From positions 25,669,017 to 25,733,016 of the forward strand of contig CM038466.1 in assembly GCA_021464415.1 (NCBI GenBank): 64,000 bases of DNA. Reading direction: 5' to 3'. This document shows positions 32,192 through 43,719 of this stretch, in pieces. The position numbers and the translations under genes were made by a program. Under the pieces are notes generated by a model. That model was not told where the DNA came from and searched no databases. It saw only the letters and a list, made by a program, of their open reading frames with translations. Numbering within the stretch: the stretch's first letter is position 1; the number at the start of each line of letters is the position of its first letter. The stretch comes from Lonicera japonica (taxonomy: Eukaryota; Streptophyta; Magnoliopsida; Dipsacales; Caprifoliaceae).

Positions 32192-33531
32192 TCTATAATA
32201 TAAGGAAAATAGTCAAAGGTAACTTTAACAATATTAATTCCACCTTATCAATGGCATGGATTTATTTGCAATGGTGTAAATGAAAACTGGACCATTAGAT
32301 GTAGTTTCATACTCACCAAAATATCACGTCACACTATATATTCTACAATATATACTCACAAAAATATTTTTTAAACAATAAAGAGAAAAAACATCAACTC
32401 TCTCTTTCTCTCTCTCACAAGCACACAGAATATTACTTCCCCCCATTTACTTCATCTTTCTCTTTCTACATTTCCATCACATTTAAATTACTTCTTTTGA
32501 CTATTTCTCATGGTGAAAATAACAACCAAAGTATTAGGTTTCGTTTAGTTCACGGATTTGAGAATTCAAAAAAGAAAAAATATTTTCTTTTCTTTGTTTG
32601 GTTAACACAAATTTCAGAAAGGAAACTTGACAAAAAATTTAGTTTTCCACCTCTATGAAAAAAATAAGAGAATTGATTTTCCTTCCGTGAATCAAACGAA
32701 ACCTTAATTCGTGTTCACAGGCAAGCTAGAAATCCATCATTACGCCTGTGCTAGTGCCGATGCTTAACCATTGTTGTCACGCTTGCACCCCAGGCCACCT
32801 CCTCTGCAAAAATTTTAATCCTCCGAGGCATCTATTTTCGGCACCAAAAGAGCCACTCCTCTCTTAGTCACAACATTTAATTTGTGTGTTTATCGTTGTC
32901 ACTTTGTGTGTGCGCTTGGATGGATACAAATTAGGAGAAGGGGTGAATAGGTGGTTGGCATGGCAGATTTTAGGGAAATTTTGCAATTTATTTTTTCGTT
33001 TTTATGTATTATTTTGGGCCTTTTACCTCATGATTAGTGTAAAAATGAGTGTGCCTCGCTCCAGGTTCATGTGTGACTGTGGGAGAGCACGTTGGATTTT
33101 AGAAAGACTTGATTGTAGCCGCCTACTCCCAGTTTTTAGTTATAATATCAATTTATTTTTATAACTTTTGTCTCTTTTCTTTCTTTATTTTACTTTTGTG
33201 CCAGTTGAAAAAATAAACGGTACATTGATTAATGTTTATACCCTGATAAATGAGCAAACATTTAATTTGATGATTGGTTTGTACATTAATTAAATGTTTT
33301 TCACATTGATAATTTGTGCACAAACAAATTGTTGATTAATTGTTTTTCACATTTTCTAGTTCCCAGACATTTGTTGAGTTTGTATCATATTAGAAAAATT
33401 GATATATTTCACATACATTTCACTTTGTGTAAATTTCATTTGAACATATGATAATCAAGTAATAGTTTTTCCTCAGTGTACTATTAGCTTTTATTCGTCT
33501 TAGCATGCCGTCCGACACAAGCAGTATCTAA
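32192..33531 (+). mobile_element. Helitron-like element (about 1.34 kb)
   Basis: Starts A|TCTATAATATAAGG and ends GCATGCCGTCCGACAC, then AAGCAGTAT and CTAA|T, fitting the Helitron A|T insertion rule. No helicase gene, so non-autonomous. Contains a nested Tourist MITE at 32537-32703. A 92-codon frame at 32886-33164 has no family. Confidence 0.7.
32537..32703. mobile_element. Tourist-type MITE nested in Helitron
   Basis: 167 bp, GGTTTCGTTTAGTTCACGG at left and its inverse CCGTGAATCAAACGAAACC at right, with TTA duplications at 32534-32536 and 32704-32706. Confidence 0.92.
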
Positions 33532-33810
33532 TTAGTATAATAGGAGAGAAAGTGTCATGATACCACACGTTAAAATTTTAATAGAATGTTAAAAGCAACT
33601 TTTACAAACTATGCTAACCTCTTTATCCAATATCGATCAATTCTGCACTAATATGTTATTTTATTTTTGAATAACTTAAAAATAAAAACAAACAAACAAA
33701 CAAGGTTACTCATGCTACCAATGCAATTATTTCTTTGTGAAAGCATAGTACAGTTTTGACAAATTGTACAAAATACTTCTAAAGTTGTACAAGAAGCATA
33801 ATTTCTTCTG
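33532..33810. other. intergenic, nothing recognised
   Basis: AT-rich spacer with (AAAC)n at about 33687-33702. Confidence 0.5.
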
Positions 33811-34200
33811 AGTAGCATTATACAGATTTATTTAGTGTTAACCTAGCTAGGTCAAGAAGAAAAAGTGCCCTCTGTACGGATCCAGGAGGTCTTAGGTTCA
33901 AGTTTCAGTGGAACGGGAATGATTTTTTAGTTATTTTTTGTAAAGGGGAGATATTTAGATTTTTTTAAAATAAAAATATATATATACAAAAATCATAATT
34001 GGTTCCAAGTAGCATTATACAGATTTATTTAGCGTTAACCTAGCTAGTCAAGAAGAAAAAGTGCCCTCTGTATGGATCTGGAGGTCTTAGGTTCGAGTTT
34101 CAGTGGAACGGGAATGATTTTTTTAGTTATTTTTAGTAAAGGGGAGATATTAAATTTTTTTAAAAAAATAATATATATATATATATACAAAAATTTTTAG
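33811..34200. repeat. 197-bp direct tandem duplication, possibly SINE-derived
   Basis: GTAGCATTATACAGATTTAT starts unit 1 at 33812 and unit 2 at 34009. Both units carry GTGCCCTCTGTA(C/T)GGATC and AGGTCTTAGGTTC(A/G)AGTTTC, then AGTGGAACGGGAATGATTT. GGTTC(A/G)AGTTT resembles a Pol III B box, which suggests a tRNA-derived SINE, but the A box is not clear. AT-rich tails end each unit. Confidence 0.7.
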
Positions 34201-35516
34201 TAAAGGGGAGATATCAATATGTCTTCACAACATTTGATAATATTTTTTTTTTTTGGTAATTAGTTCGCATAACTCGTTTATTAGGTATAAATACAACAAG
34301 AAATAAATGAACGCAAATTTATTTTTAATAAATTAATTCGAGCGCTTAATAAGTTATTCAACTAGATACAATGGTGACACTAGAACCAAAAAAATAAAAT
34401 AAAAATAACGATAGTGACACAAACTGCATGTATCGATCGGTCTTTGCATTATTTTTCAACATGCTATAAAATTAATAAATGTCTTTGCTTATATTTTGCC
34501 ATATAATATTAGATATATATATATATATATAGGTTTAGAGTATTACCTATTAAGCTAAAGTACAGTTAACAAATTTTGTTTGTTTTAAACCATATGAATA
34601 TAAATATTCAAAATGAAAAATAATAGAAAATGATAACAATATTTAAATAAGGACATGCGGATGGCACCTTCAAATGGACAAATTGATGTCTTTATTACAC
34701 TAATCAGTAGCCACCGAGAGTGGTTCGGTGGTCGGTCACTCTTGAATTCAAAATATTAGATTCGATTAAAAGTTTTTTAAATTGAGTCGTGACAGTTGCA
34801 AAATTTCTTGTACACAGTTAATAATTGGCATCCTTTGTGAATGAGAATTAATAAAAATGGGCAAAAACTGACCTAAATATTTTGTGAGAATAAATTCTCG
34901 AACAAAAAAAATACTTTAGTTAGTTAATTGATCCTAATGATGGTGTGTAAATCTAGTTTGGCTTATTTAACCAATCACATAATATTTTTTAATAGCGTAT
35001 AGCTTATGTGGACAATGATTAGAGTATTTCAAGGATGACTTAGCAATGTAGAATAATAATGATAATAACGCAAGAATTATAGAAGTGGTTCAACCTTATT
35101 AAGAGTCTTACTTTATTGCCATTGAATGAGCTCCGAGTTCAAATTCAAGTACATAGGCTTAACTGTTCTAAGAATGTTATTTAATTAAAACAAGCGTGGA
35201 TGTTATAAAATAAAAAGTACATAATTCAATACGCTCTACATATCTGCCCATTAAATGTTTAAGTGATTTTACTTCTTTGTCATTTTTTTGTTGTTTACCT
35301 CTTGCTTTTCACATCCTATCCCCCTCGCCTCCTCTTTTGAAGAAATAAATGCTCTCTTTATATATACATATATAACTCAATCATGCTCAACCCCACGGAA
35401 CTATGGCGGCAACACACCTAATTAGCTACGTTTGTGGGTAAATCTCATGCTCTATACTTTTGCATTATTTTGTCTCTACTCTTTCTCCCTTATCACGGTG
35501 GTTAGAATGCATTTAT
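34201..35516. other. intergenic, nothing firm
   Basis: (TA)n at 34513-34532. At 34710-34790 a GAGAGTGGTTCGGTGGTCGG...AGATTCGATT stretch weakly resembles tRNA-derived A/B boxes. No gene seen. Confidence 0.4.
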
Positions 35517-36149
35517 GGCTCGTTTGGTTCAAGATTTAAACCATTCCAGTAATACTATATTCTATTCCGAAACGATTTTCACGTTTTGTTCAAGTTTTAA
35601 GTCCGGAATAAATGATTCCAGGAACAAACTTTTCCCCCAAAGTTCTCCTATTTAAATCATAAGGAATAAGCCATTACCAATGAGTATCTTTTTTAATTTT
35701 TTCATGTTAGGACTAAAATAACAACTCTTCCTTATGAATAAATAACTCTTTGTTCATCAGTGTATGAAAATATTGTTTGTAATTTTTTTTTAATTACGCT
35801 GCTGCAAAAAAATGAAAAAAAAAATTATTTGGAACTTTTTTCTTTTCTTTTTTCCTGTTGTAATTTTTTTTAATTACAAAAATTGTAATTTTTTTAGGAT
35901 AGTTATTATCTAGTTATGTGTATTTTTTGTAATTTATTATAATAATTATCTCTTTTGAAAAATTAGTAGGTGATGCTTTCTCACCTTATAAAAAGAAGGG
36001 TATTTGTGTAATTGATACTTTATTCCATTCTTATTTCCGGTTGAACCAAATATCGGCATGGCATCCTAAATGCCAGGAAAATAACTTTTCAGAAATTAAG
36101 TATTCCCATTCTATACCCATTCCATCCCAAAACTCGAACCAAACGAGCC
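35517..36149. mobile_element. MITE with GGCTCGTTTGGTT / AACCAAACGAGCC ends
   Basis: Perfect 13-bp inverted ends, extended to GGCTCGTTTGGTTCAAG / CTCGAACCAAACGAGCC. Flanks are TTTAT and TTTAG, so the target duplication is probably TTA-like but not exact. Internal AACCATTCCAGTAA and CCATTCCATCCC arms are also near-inverse. Confidence 0.75.
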
Positions 36150-36559
36150 TTTAGTGTGATGTGTCGCCCGCAGATTTGTACTTTACTGTTAGAAAGCAGT
36201 ACCCTTGCCAATTATTTCATCACGGTACTCTGTTATAGACTTCTAAGATTGAAATATGTTAACTTTTACAATATGCATAATCTTCGATTGATCTTACAAA
36301 CATGTGGGAAACACGTGTATCGAATCCTTAACCATGTACAACCTCCACGTAGACCTACGAGTCAGCAGCAGGATTTTCTGTTTTGCTAATAAGGCCCTCC
36401 ACGTAGGATCTTGGCTCATTGACTTTGTTTGATCAAAATTTACCCTCAATAGGTGCAATAATAGTCAATTTTATATAAAGAATATTAATATATTTTGGAA
36501 ATGGGGCAAAATATTTTGTGTGACAATATTTTTAACAAAAAAATTAGGGAATACTATAT
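36150..36559. other. intergenic, nothing recognised
   Basis: A 77-codon frame at 36156-36389 has no recognisable family. Confidence 0.5.
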
Positions 36560-37090
36560 TTTTTTTGAAATAAGGGCCCATTTTTTTTAAAAAAATTCTA
36601 AAATAAGGACTTGTTTATTAATTGTATTTTAAAATAAGGATTTTAACTAAAATTGTGTTTTGTGTAAACTTAACTTTGTAATCAAAAAAATTAATGCAAA
36701 TTTATTTTGCATGATGAGTTTATATTTTTTAATTTTTTTTATGTCACTCAAATAATTCTAAAGTAATATCAAATAAATCCTAATACATATATAGTAATGC
36801 ATTAAAAACAAGGAGTGCAACTTAATTTTGCATAACAAAAAAAATTTATGTTTGTTTAATAAGTAAAATGATTTAAATTTGTAACTTTTAAAACTAATTT
36901 AATTAAACATATAGACATAGTAATATATCTACTAAAAAACATGCGACGCAAATATAATTTTACACGATACTATAATATATTATAATTCAAAATTTTATTA
37001 TAAAATTAACGTTATACTCTTTTTAAAGTTAGTCAAAAATAAGTCATTAATTTATAAAAATATTATTTCTTAATTTTTTTAAAAATACTT
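36560..37090. repeat. dispersed repeat, copy 2 (see 24045-24560)
   Basis: Same order of blocks as the 24-kb copy: AAATAAGGGCCCATTTTTTT, TTAATTGTATTTTAAAATAA, TTTTGTGTAAACTTAACTTT, ATGCAAATTTATTTTGCATG, ending with AATTTATAAAAATATTATTT. Confidence 0.65.
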
Positions 37091-37186
37091 GATTTTTTAA
37101 TATCCCATAATATATTATTGCAGTCTCGCAAAAGTTATGGAACTATGAATAGTCTCAATAATAAAAATAAAAATGAAAATAACCCA

Positions 37187-37395
37187 GGGAGTTGGCTTAG
37201 TTGTAGCTTACTAGACCGCAAGTCTTTGGTCGGCCGGTTGATAGCCGGATCGATCATCGGCATTTACAAACACCCACTTGGGCCACACTTCTAGTCCTAT
37301 TAGTGCGAGCTCCCAATACGCAAAGGATTAGTCATGACTGGCGTAACTTGGACTTAGACACTCTGGGTTAAGAGCAAAAGAAAAAAAAAATGAAA
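37187..37395 (+). repeat. candidate tRNA-like SINE
   Basis: A GC-richer island (GAGTTGGCTTAGTTGTAGCT, GGTCGGCCGGTTGATAGCC, CCCACTTGGGCCACACTTC) ends in an A-rich tail (AAGAAAAAAAAAATGAAAATG). TGGCTTAGTTGTAG resembles a Pol III A box; the B box is poor. The call rests on architecture only. Confidence 0.3.
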
Positions 37396-38250
37396 ATGAA
37401 AATGAAAATGAGAAAAATAAGAGACGTTAGATGATGAAAAATACGGGGTGGCATGCAGGATGAAGGTGGGGCGGCTAGTGGTGATGACGTGGAGAAAAGT
37501 GCAAGACTAAAGTCCACACCAACACACCTGTGACTCTTAAATAGCTGAATAGACGGGACATCAATTTCTCATCTCTATTTCTCATACTAATTTATCATCT
37601 CATTTCATCTCATCTCATCTCTCCAACAAGCACTTTACACCACACCTCGCTTTTTGAGCCCACAACTCTCTCTCTCTCCAAAATTTTTTAGCGGTCACAG
37701 ATATTTTAGCTTTCTCTTATCCTCCACAAAAATATCATTTTTTTTTAGCATATCATTTATTTAATTTCATTTTTTTTTGGGTACAATATTTAATTTCAAT
37801 CAAGCACAAAGATATATCATTCGATTTTTTTCTCTTTTGGGTTGTGAAGGTCGGCTATGTTTACTGTTTGTAGTAAGATGGCTTATGCAATAATTCGTTT
37901 ATATTTTAGATAGCGCCTAATTATATTAATTCAAATACATTTTAACGCTCCATCTCATTTAAATAAATTTTCTTTCTATTTATACAACTTTCTTTTTTAT
38001 ATTTATTCAAATACTTAGCAACTAATAATCCAATTAATAATTCTATGGCTTACCTTAATAACTCAATTAATTCACCAAAATCATTATCACGCCACTTTGT
38101 CACTCTAAGTCAACTCTTACATCTAAACACAATTCTTAGATCCAAACACATATTTGCTTTCTTCGTGACTTATCATCATCTATGCATTATTCTTCCACTC
38201 TTACGAACACATCCATTTATGCAGCTCAAAGAAAAAAAAACAGTGTATGA
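37396..38250. other. intergenic, nothing recognised
   Basis: CATCTCATTTCATCTCATCTCATC-type short repeats near 37590-37620, otherwise AT-rich. Confidence 0.5.
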
Positions 38251-38425
38251 AGGTTTACTCGGTGGAAAACAACTGAGTATGTACACTTTTACTTGATGGA
38301 ACAAAATCAAGCATGTGCATCTTTACTTGGTAGAAAACATTTAAATAAAATATGAGAAATAAAAAAAAATGCACATACTCGATGGAACAAAACCGAATAT
38401 GTGCACCATTACTTGGTGGAACAAA
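38250..38425. repeat. degenerate 34-bp tandem repeat
   Basis: Units of the form TTTACT(C/T)GGTGGAA(C)AAAA followed by CCAAGTATGTGCAC are read about five times: 38251, 38288, 38320, 38376 (as ATACTCGATGGAACAAAACC) and 38408. Divergence among units is about 15-25%. Confidence 0.7.
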
Positions 38426-39094
38426 TAGCACAATTATTATGTTGGCATATGCTGAGTACGTAAAAAAGCATCCATGGCTTCTTCTTTGTTCATGCCTTTT
38501 TCATTGATCTACTTATATGTAGAGTTGCCCCTACGGTAGGTTTGGCTGGGTGACTGCCTAGGGCTTATAAATGAAGAGGGGTATAAATATTTTATTTATA
38601 TATATATATATATTAACAAAAGAAAATAAAAACTTTTTAATTAATAATGCAAATTTTCAAGAAAAATAACTCAGGTTTCCAAAGCTGTAATGGCATATTT
38701 TCAACTATTTTTTTTATTCTTTCTTCCCATATTTAATCTCATTCTTCTTATGATATAAAAGAGAATTAGAGGAGTACCAATAAATTTTCTTTCACTCATA
38801 TAGATTTCAAAATAATAATAGTGAATTAAATATTTAATTTGCAGTGTTTTTGTAGGGTTCTTTTATAACTGTAATGTATTTTTGGTGGCCTGTAAACATT
38901 TATCATTAAAACAAAAATAATTTTATTTTATCAATATAAAATATTAATATATCTATTTTTAAGAGGCACCATTTAGGATTTCGCATAGGACCCTAAAATG
39001 ACTATGACTGACTTTGCTTATATGTTCTATGTTGCTTTGCTATACATATTGTGTATGTGTAGGAAAAATTTCAAGCAATGATCACTATTTAAGG
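38426..39094. other. intergenic, nothing recognised
   Basis: (TA)n at about 38599-38612; AT-rich, no gene. Confidence 0.5.
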
Positions 39095-39430
39095 ACTATT
39101 ATTATGAACTGGACCATTTGTCATGCTTCTCGATAGAATTTTTTGATGAAATTTGGTGGGAATGTTCTTTATCATGTGTAGAACATCTCCACCAAACTTC
39201 ATCAAAAAATCAACAGGGAAGTGGGTTAATTTCAGGATTGAAAAATATTGGTTCAGAAATAGGTATATAAAATCTAATATTTTTCAATTCTTTAATTAAC
39301 CCACTTCTCGAATAATTTTTTTCATGAAATTTGGTGGAGATGTTGTAAATATGATGGAGATTGTCCCCCACCAAATTTCATCAAGAAATTTTAATCAGAA
39401 AGTGTGCCAAATGGCCCAGTCTATAATAGT
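39095..39430. mobile_element. foldback element, two ~145-bp inverted arms
   Basis: The left arm from ACTATTATTATGAACTGGAC and the inverse right arm from ACTATTATAGACTGGGCCAT pair nearly throughout to the central GAAAAATATT/AATATTTTTC. Each arm contains its own smaller inverted repeat (GATGAAATTTGGTGG ... CCACCAAA(C/T)TTCATC). A transcript would form a long imperfect hairpin. Confidence 0.85.
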
Positions 39431-40766
39431 GTTCCTTACTTGAAATACACTAATATATATATATATATATATCATACACATATCTAAAGATACATGTGTA
39501 TGTGTGTGTGGTGGTCGCGCTACTGGAAAAGATGAAACGAAGAGGAAGAAGATTGGTGCATGACTAAAGCAAGGTGGAGGCCATAGCAGAGAATGGAGGA
39601 TCGGAGAAGCGAAAATAGTGGCGACAATAGCAGCAGAGGTATTATAGTGGAAGAATAGGGTTGATAAAAGGGTGGAGTATTTGTGAGAAAATTTGTAGGA
39701 ATGTTAGAAAGAGTAATATTAATTAATCTAAATATTAAGTATGGGAGTGACGGAAGTACTGTTATAAAGAGTAAAATCATACTTGAGGAGTATTAGAAAG
39801 ATATGTAGTATTAAGGAATGTTTTAATGCGTGTAGATAACGGCACTCTTAACTTTTGAAGGGGCACCCCTCAATATTTTGACACTAACCTCTTTACCTTC
39901 CAAGTTTTTACTTACTTTTTTAAATATAAGTGATATTTTTTTTATATGAGTAATACACTGATATAACTAATATTCAATAACATAAAAGAGATAGAAAAAA
40001 ATATAGTTTTTGTGGATTGAACCTGGACGAGAGGTGGAAAAATTCACCCCTATTCCCAATATTTTAACACCCCAGGTGTAATTATAAACAAGGGTTTGAT
40101 TGAGGAAGTTTGATGCAAAGAGAAAATGCGAAAAGAAAAGAAAAGAAAAGAAAATTTAGGTGGCTCATGCATAATAATATGACCACTCAATGATCTGCTT
40201 AGATACTCGATCAGATATCTAAATATTTAATATATTACACACCCTTCCACTAAAACAGTTGATAAGCTATGTGAAAGTATCATTTATGACCAATAGATTA
40301 AAATAATGTTTAAAAAGTTAGTAAAATATTAATTTTAAGTATCGCTATATTCCTTACCATATATACACCAAACATAAATGAGTTTAAGGGCGGCACACAT
40401 TTCAGAAATGCGTGTGGAGAGAGAGATACAAAATAAAAAAGTGCATTATTTCTCTTTTCTCTCTCTCAATCCCACGTACTTTTGTTTTCTTAATCATAAT
40501 ACACAATAATTATTTTCTTTTTCTGGCTCGCTTTGTCTCAGATAACATGTGTTCATATATTATCAAACTTGGTAAAAACTTAATTTTATTTTTGCAGCAA
40601 TCCTTTGGAACAGAATTGTTTTACAAAATTGGACTACTACGTAATGAATATAAATATATCATACTTATTAACTTTAATTGAATTATTATAAATACTCTAC
40701 TTAATATATATTTACCCCACTCACCAAAAACTTAAGTTGCCATTATAAATATTCTTATACATAAAT
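39431..40766. other. intergenic, nothing firm
   Basis: (TA)n at 39453-39472, GTGTGTGTGTG at 39501-39510, (AAAAG)n at 40130-40153. The 89-codon frame at 40412-40681 has no family. Confidence 0.5.
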
Positions 40767-40774
40767 GACAAGTA

Positions 40775-41300
40775 TAGGGGTGTTCACGGGTCAGTCAACC
40801 GACCCGTTGACCGACTTTTTGGACCGGACCGACCACTTCGGTCCTTTATTTTTTTGGACCGGACCGGACCGAACCGAAGCATTGTTTATCGGGTCAGTTT
40901 CGGTCGGTCCATCAATCTGGGCTTGATATATAAAGTTGGGCCTAGAATAATAAAAGATGTCTTAACAAAAAAATGGCTAACTTTTGCAAAAAAAAAAAAA
41001 TTTAATACACAACAACAAAAATACACAGCCTATTACACAGCATTACAAATTAATACACAACCATTTTATAAATAATATTAGCAAATATATATATTTTTAA
41101 AAAATATACAAATACTCGGTTCGGTTCGGTTTTATAGGATTTTTTAACCTATAGGACCGAGGACCGGACCGAATTTAATCGGTCCAAAAAAAAGTAGACC
41201 GAACCGACCCGCAATATATATATAAAAACCAAAAAAAAACCTACGGTCCGGTCCGGTTCGGTTGGTCTTTTCGGTCCGGTTCGGTTTTTGCACACCCCTA
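40775..41300. mobile_element. hAT-type MITE with 8-bp target duplication GACAAGTA
   Basis: 526 bp, TAGGGGTGTTCACGGG at left and TTTTTGCACACCCCTA at right, with perfect GACAAGTA duplications at 40767-40774 and 41301-41308. The arms are rich in GGTCCGGTTCGGTT/AACCGACCC motifs that pair. Same family as 14831-15378. Confidence 0.95.
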
Positions 41301-41589
41301 GACAAGTAAAATATAAATAACACACTTTCTTTTTTCACTTTTATGTCTTTGTAAAATAATATTAGTCAAAAATAGAAAACTTCAAAAGAAACCTCACCAC
41401 ATGAAATAGAAATAAGAAACATAAAAGATTGGAATTTGTCAATACATTTAATTACTACCAGAGTATATTTTATTTTTTATTTTTTTTATGAGTGGTCTCT
41501 ATATTACGTTGAATGCATATATTTTTTTCTCACTTGTAGTTTTAAATTTACATCAAAATGTTCTTGAATCATTCACCCTGACAAGTAAC

Positions 41590-42245
41590 AAATGAGCTAC
41601 TGGTCGGAGTGTTAATGCCAACGTGAAAATCAATCTAACGGACTGAATCGATTAAGGCTGAATCGAAAAAAATCCGAACCAAAAACAAATAGTTTGGTTT
41701 GAGTTCGGGGCTAGTTAATCCAAAATCGAATCAAACCGAATATAATTGAACCAAAACGAATTATGTATAATAAAATGAAATATGTTAATATATATTTTAA
41801 GGCACATGTTAAATATATTATGATACAAAAAGATGGATTTTTATAAGAATATATTATTTATTAATTGCATGTTACGATCCTCTTAAAAAAAGTTATTAAT
41901 GCGTGCCTTTATTATTGAATTAACTACATGGTGTTAATTTTTTTTATTACATACATGATAATAAGATAATTCATCATTTTACGGTTTCTATATATTTGTT
42001 TCTTATTTCTAGAAAAACCATTACTTTAAATTGAATTTGAACAAATCTTACATCACTATTAGTATTCCATTATTATGTTAAATTGATTTAAAAAAAAAAA
42101 GCATATGTCAAAACCGAACCGAAAAGTTTGATTTGAGTTTGGATTTAGAAGATTTAAAAACAGAACCGAAACTAAAATTTTACATTTAGTTTAAGTTTGG
42201 AGTACCTTAATTTCTACTCTGACCAAAACAAAAAACACTCCTAAT
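41590..42245. repeat. dispersed repeat with GGAGTGTT / AACACTCC ends
   Basis: The left side reads GGTCGGAGTGTTAATGCC and the right side AAAACACTCC at about 42234-42241. The right portion (AGTTTGATTTGAGTTTGG, GATTTAAAAACAGAACCG, GACCAAAACAAAAAACACTC) matches 6560-6690. Probably a hAT- or MULE-like MITE; no clear target duplication. Confidence 0.5.
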
Positions 42246-42259
42246 TGGATTACCTCTTA

Positions 42260-42548
42260 GGCTCCCTTTGATAACAAGATGGGAAATAATAAGAAAAATA
42301 ATTAATTTGAGTGAAAAAATGGATAATAAATTTAGAAATGTAGTGGGATACTCTCAATCTCGTGCTAATTTTTGTAAATATATATTCTCCATCATCTTTT
42401 ACGTTTTGTTGAAATTTTTTGTTCACTACCATCTAAAAAATTTGTTTTCATAAAAATAAAATAAAAAATAAAAGTTAATTTTAATACATGTCTTAACTTA
42501 TTTTTTAATTCCTCACAAAAATATATTATTTTATTATCAATTAGATCC
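42260..42548. mobile_element. Tourist-type MITE
   Basis: Starts GGCTCCCTTTGATAACAAGA after TTA (42257-42259). The inverse of the right end is GGATCTAATTGATAATAAAA, followed by TAT. AGTTAATTTTA...AACTTATTTTTTAATT arms pair with the left interior. Confidence 0.7.
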
Positions 42549-42736
42549 TATAACATATTTTAATACGATAGCCAATCAGGTGAAAAACTTTGTTAACAAA
42601 TCTCCACTAATTTTTTTTTTCATGCCGAATCTAATGCAAATATTCTTATTGTTTTTCAGAAAAAGAAAATTGGCAGCATTTTTCTATTGAGAGAAAAATT
42701 CTCAGTGAAAACAGCAAAATCTCCACGAAAACTCGA

Positions 42737-42923
42737 CACGTGCACAGCACTTAGCGCAAGTAGAGAGAGCTGGTGCAAAAACCTACTCGCGAGCACCGCA
42801 TAGAGTGGGGCCCCGGAAAGAAGAGGCGAATAAATCGGATTCGAGAATTAAAACACGATGGGAAATTAAAAAATTAAAAAAAGCGTGTGTATCGTTGAAG
42901 ACACGAGAAGAAAGGCCCACGTG
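42737..42923. promoter_or_regulatory. two G-boxes upstream of the REVEILLE-like gene
   Basis: Perfect CACGTG at 42737-42742 (GACACGTGCA) and 42918-42923 (CCCACGTGTC), about 180 bp apart. CAATATCTCC near 42984 partly resembles an evening-element core (AATATCT). G-boxes and evening elements are usual in light- and clock-regulated plant promoters. Confidence 0.55.
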
Positions 42924-42959
42924 TCTTTAGTCCCACTTTCAACTTCAGCCACAAAATCC

Positions 42960-43719
42960 ACTCTTTTCCCGATCTTTCTCTCAATATCTCCTCTCTACAA
43001 ATAAATCAATTAAAACCTGACGTGTCCAACCCTTCCCTTTTCCTTTCTCTCTCTATTACTTAATCCTTCATTTCTGTTCCTTTGCTCCTCCTCCTCCTCC
43101 TCCTCCTCCTCTTCCTCTTCCTTCGTCTTTCTCTCTCTCTCCACTTTCCCGGAAAATTCCTCATTTTCTCTCTCCACTTTCCCGGAAAAAGTTACTACCT
43201 CTCTATTTCTCTTTTTATTGCACAGATCGTGAGCTTCAAGTATCTCCGGGGGTTAATCATCTAGATTCCTCTGTTGTTTCAGCTCCAAATATTTCTTCAA
43301 TTTTTTTGGAACTCTAATTTTCTTCTCACTCTTTTCTCATTTAAGAGTGAGTATATTTCCGATCTTAAATTAAAGGAGTTGGTTCTTCGAATTTGAGTCT
43401 GTAGTTGTTGGAAAAGGTTTGCTTTGATTTTTCCTTTTCTTCCAGTAATTGGATCGTTTGGTTTTTGGATGTTAGAGTTGGAAATTAGGTCGAGAAATTG
43501 AAGAATGAGTTCGGTGTCTGTTTATATGTATTGTTCGGATCGAGAGATTAATTTGAAGTGTGGAGAATTTGATTGTGCTGTGGCCGAGAGAAAGCTTTAT
43601 TAACGATTATTCGTTCGTATTTTGACTTTCGGAAGGGGTAAGAAAGGCAGAAGAAATTGTTTAGCGATTCATACTATTTGGTGGTGAAGGAGAAGGATTT
43701 AGTGAGGGGAAAAGAGTCA
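42960..43719 (+). promoter_or_regulatory. likely 5' leader of the REVEILLE-like gene with CT-rich tract and uORFs
   Basis: A CT/CTCCTC-rich tract at 43086-43145 suits a plant core promoter or leader; the transcription start is not visible. If exonic, the leader holds two short upstream ORFs, 43469-43501 (10 codons) and 43505-43603 (32 codons, beginning MSSVSVYMYCSD), both ending before the main ATG at 43720. Confidence 0.45.

Noticed and set aside
31864..32283. 139-codon frame rich in Phe/Tyr/Ile
   Set aside because: Low-complexity AT-rich translation spanning a MITE remnant and its tandem duplication; ends inside a Helitron terminus.
34710..34790. tRNA gene or SINE
   Set aside because: A/B-box resemblance is weak and no cloverleaf or tail can be drawn.
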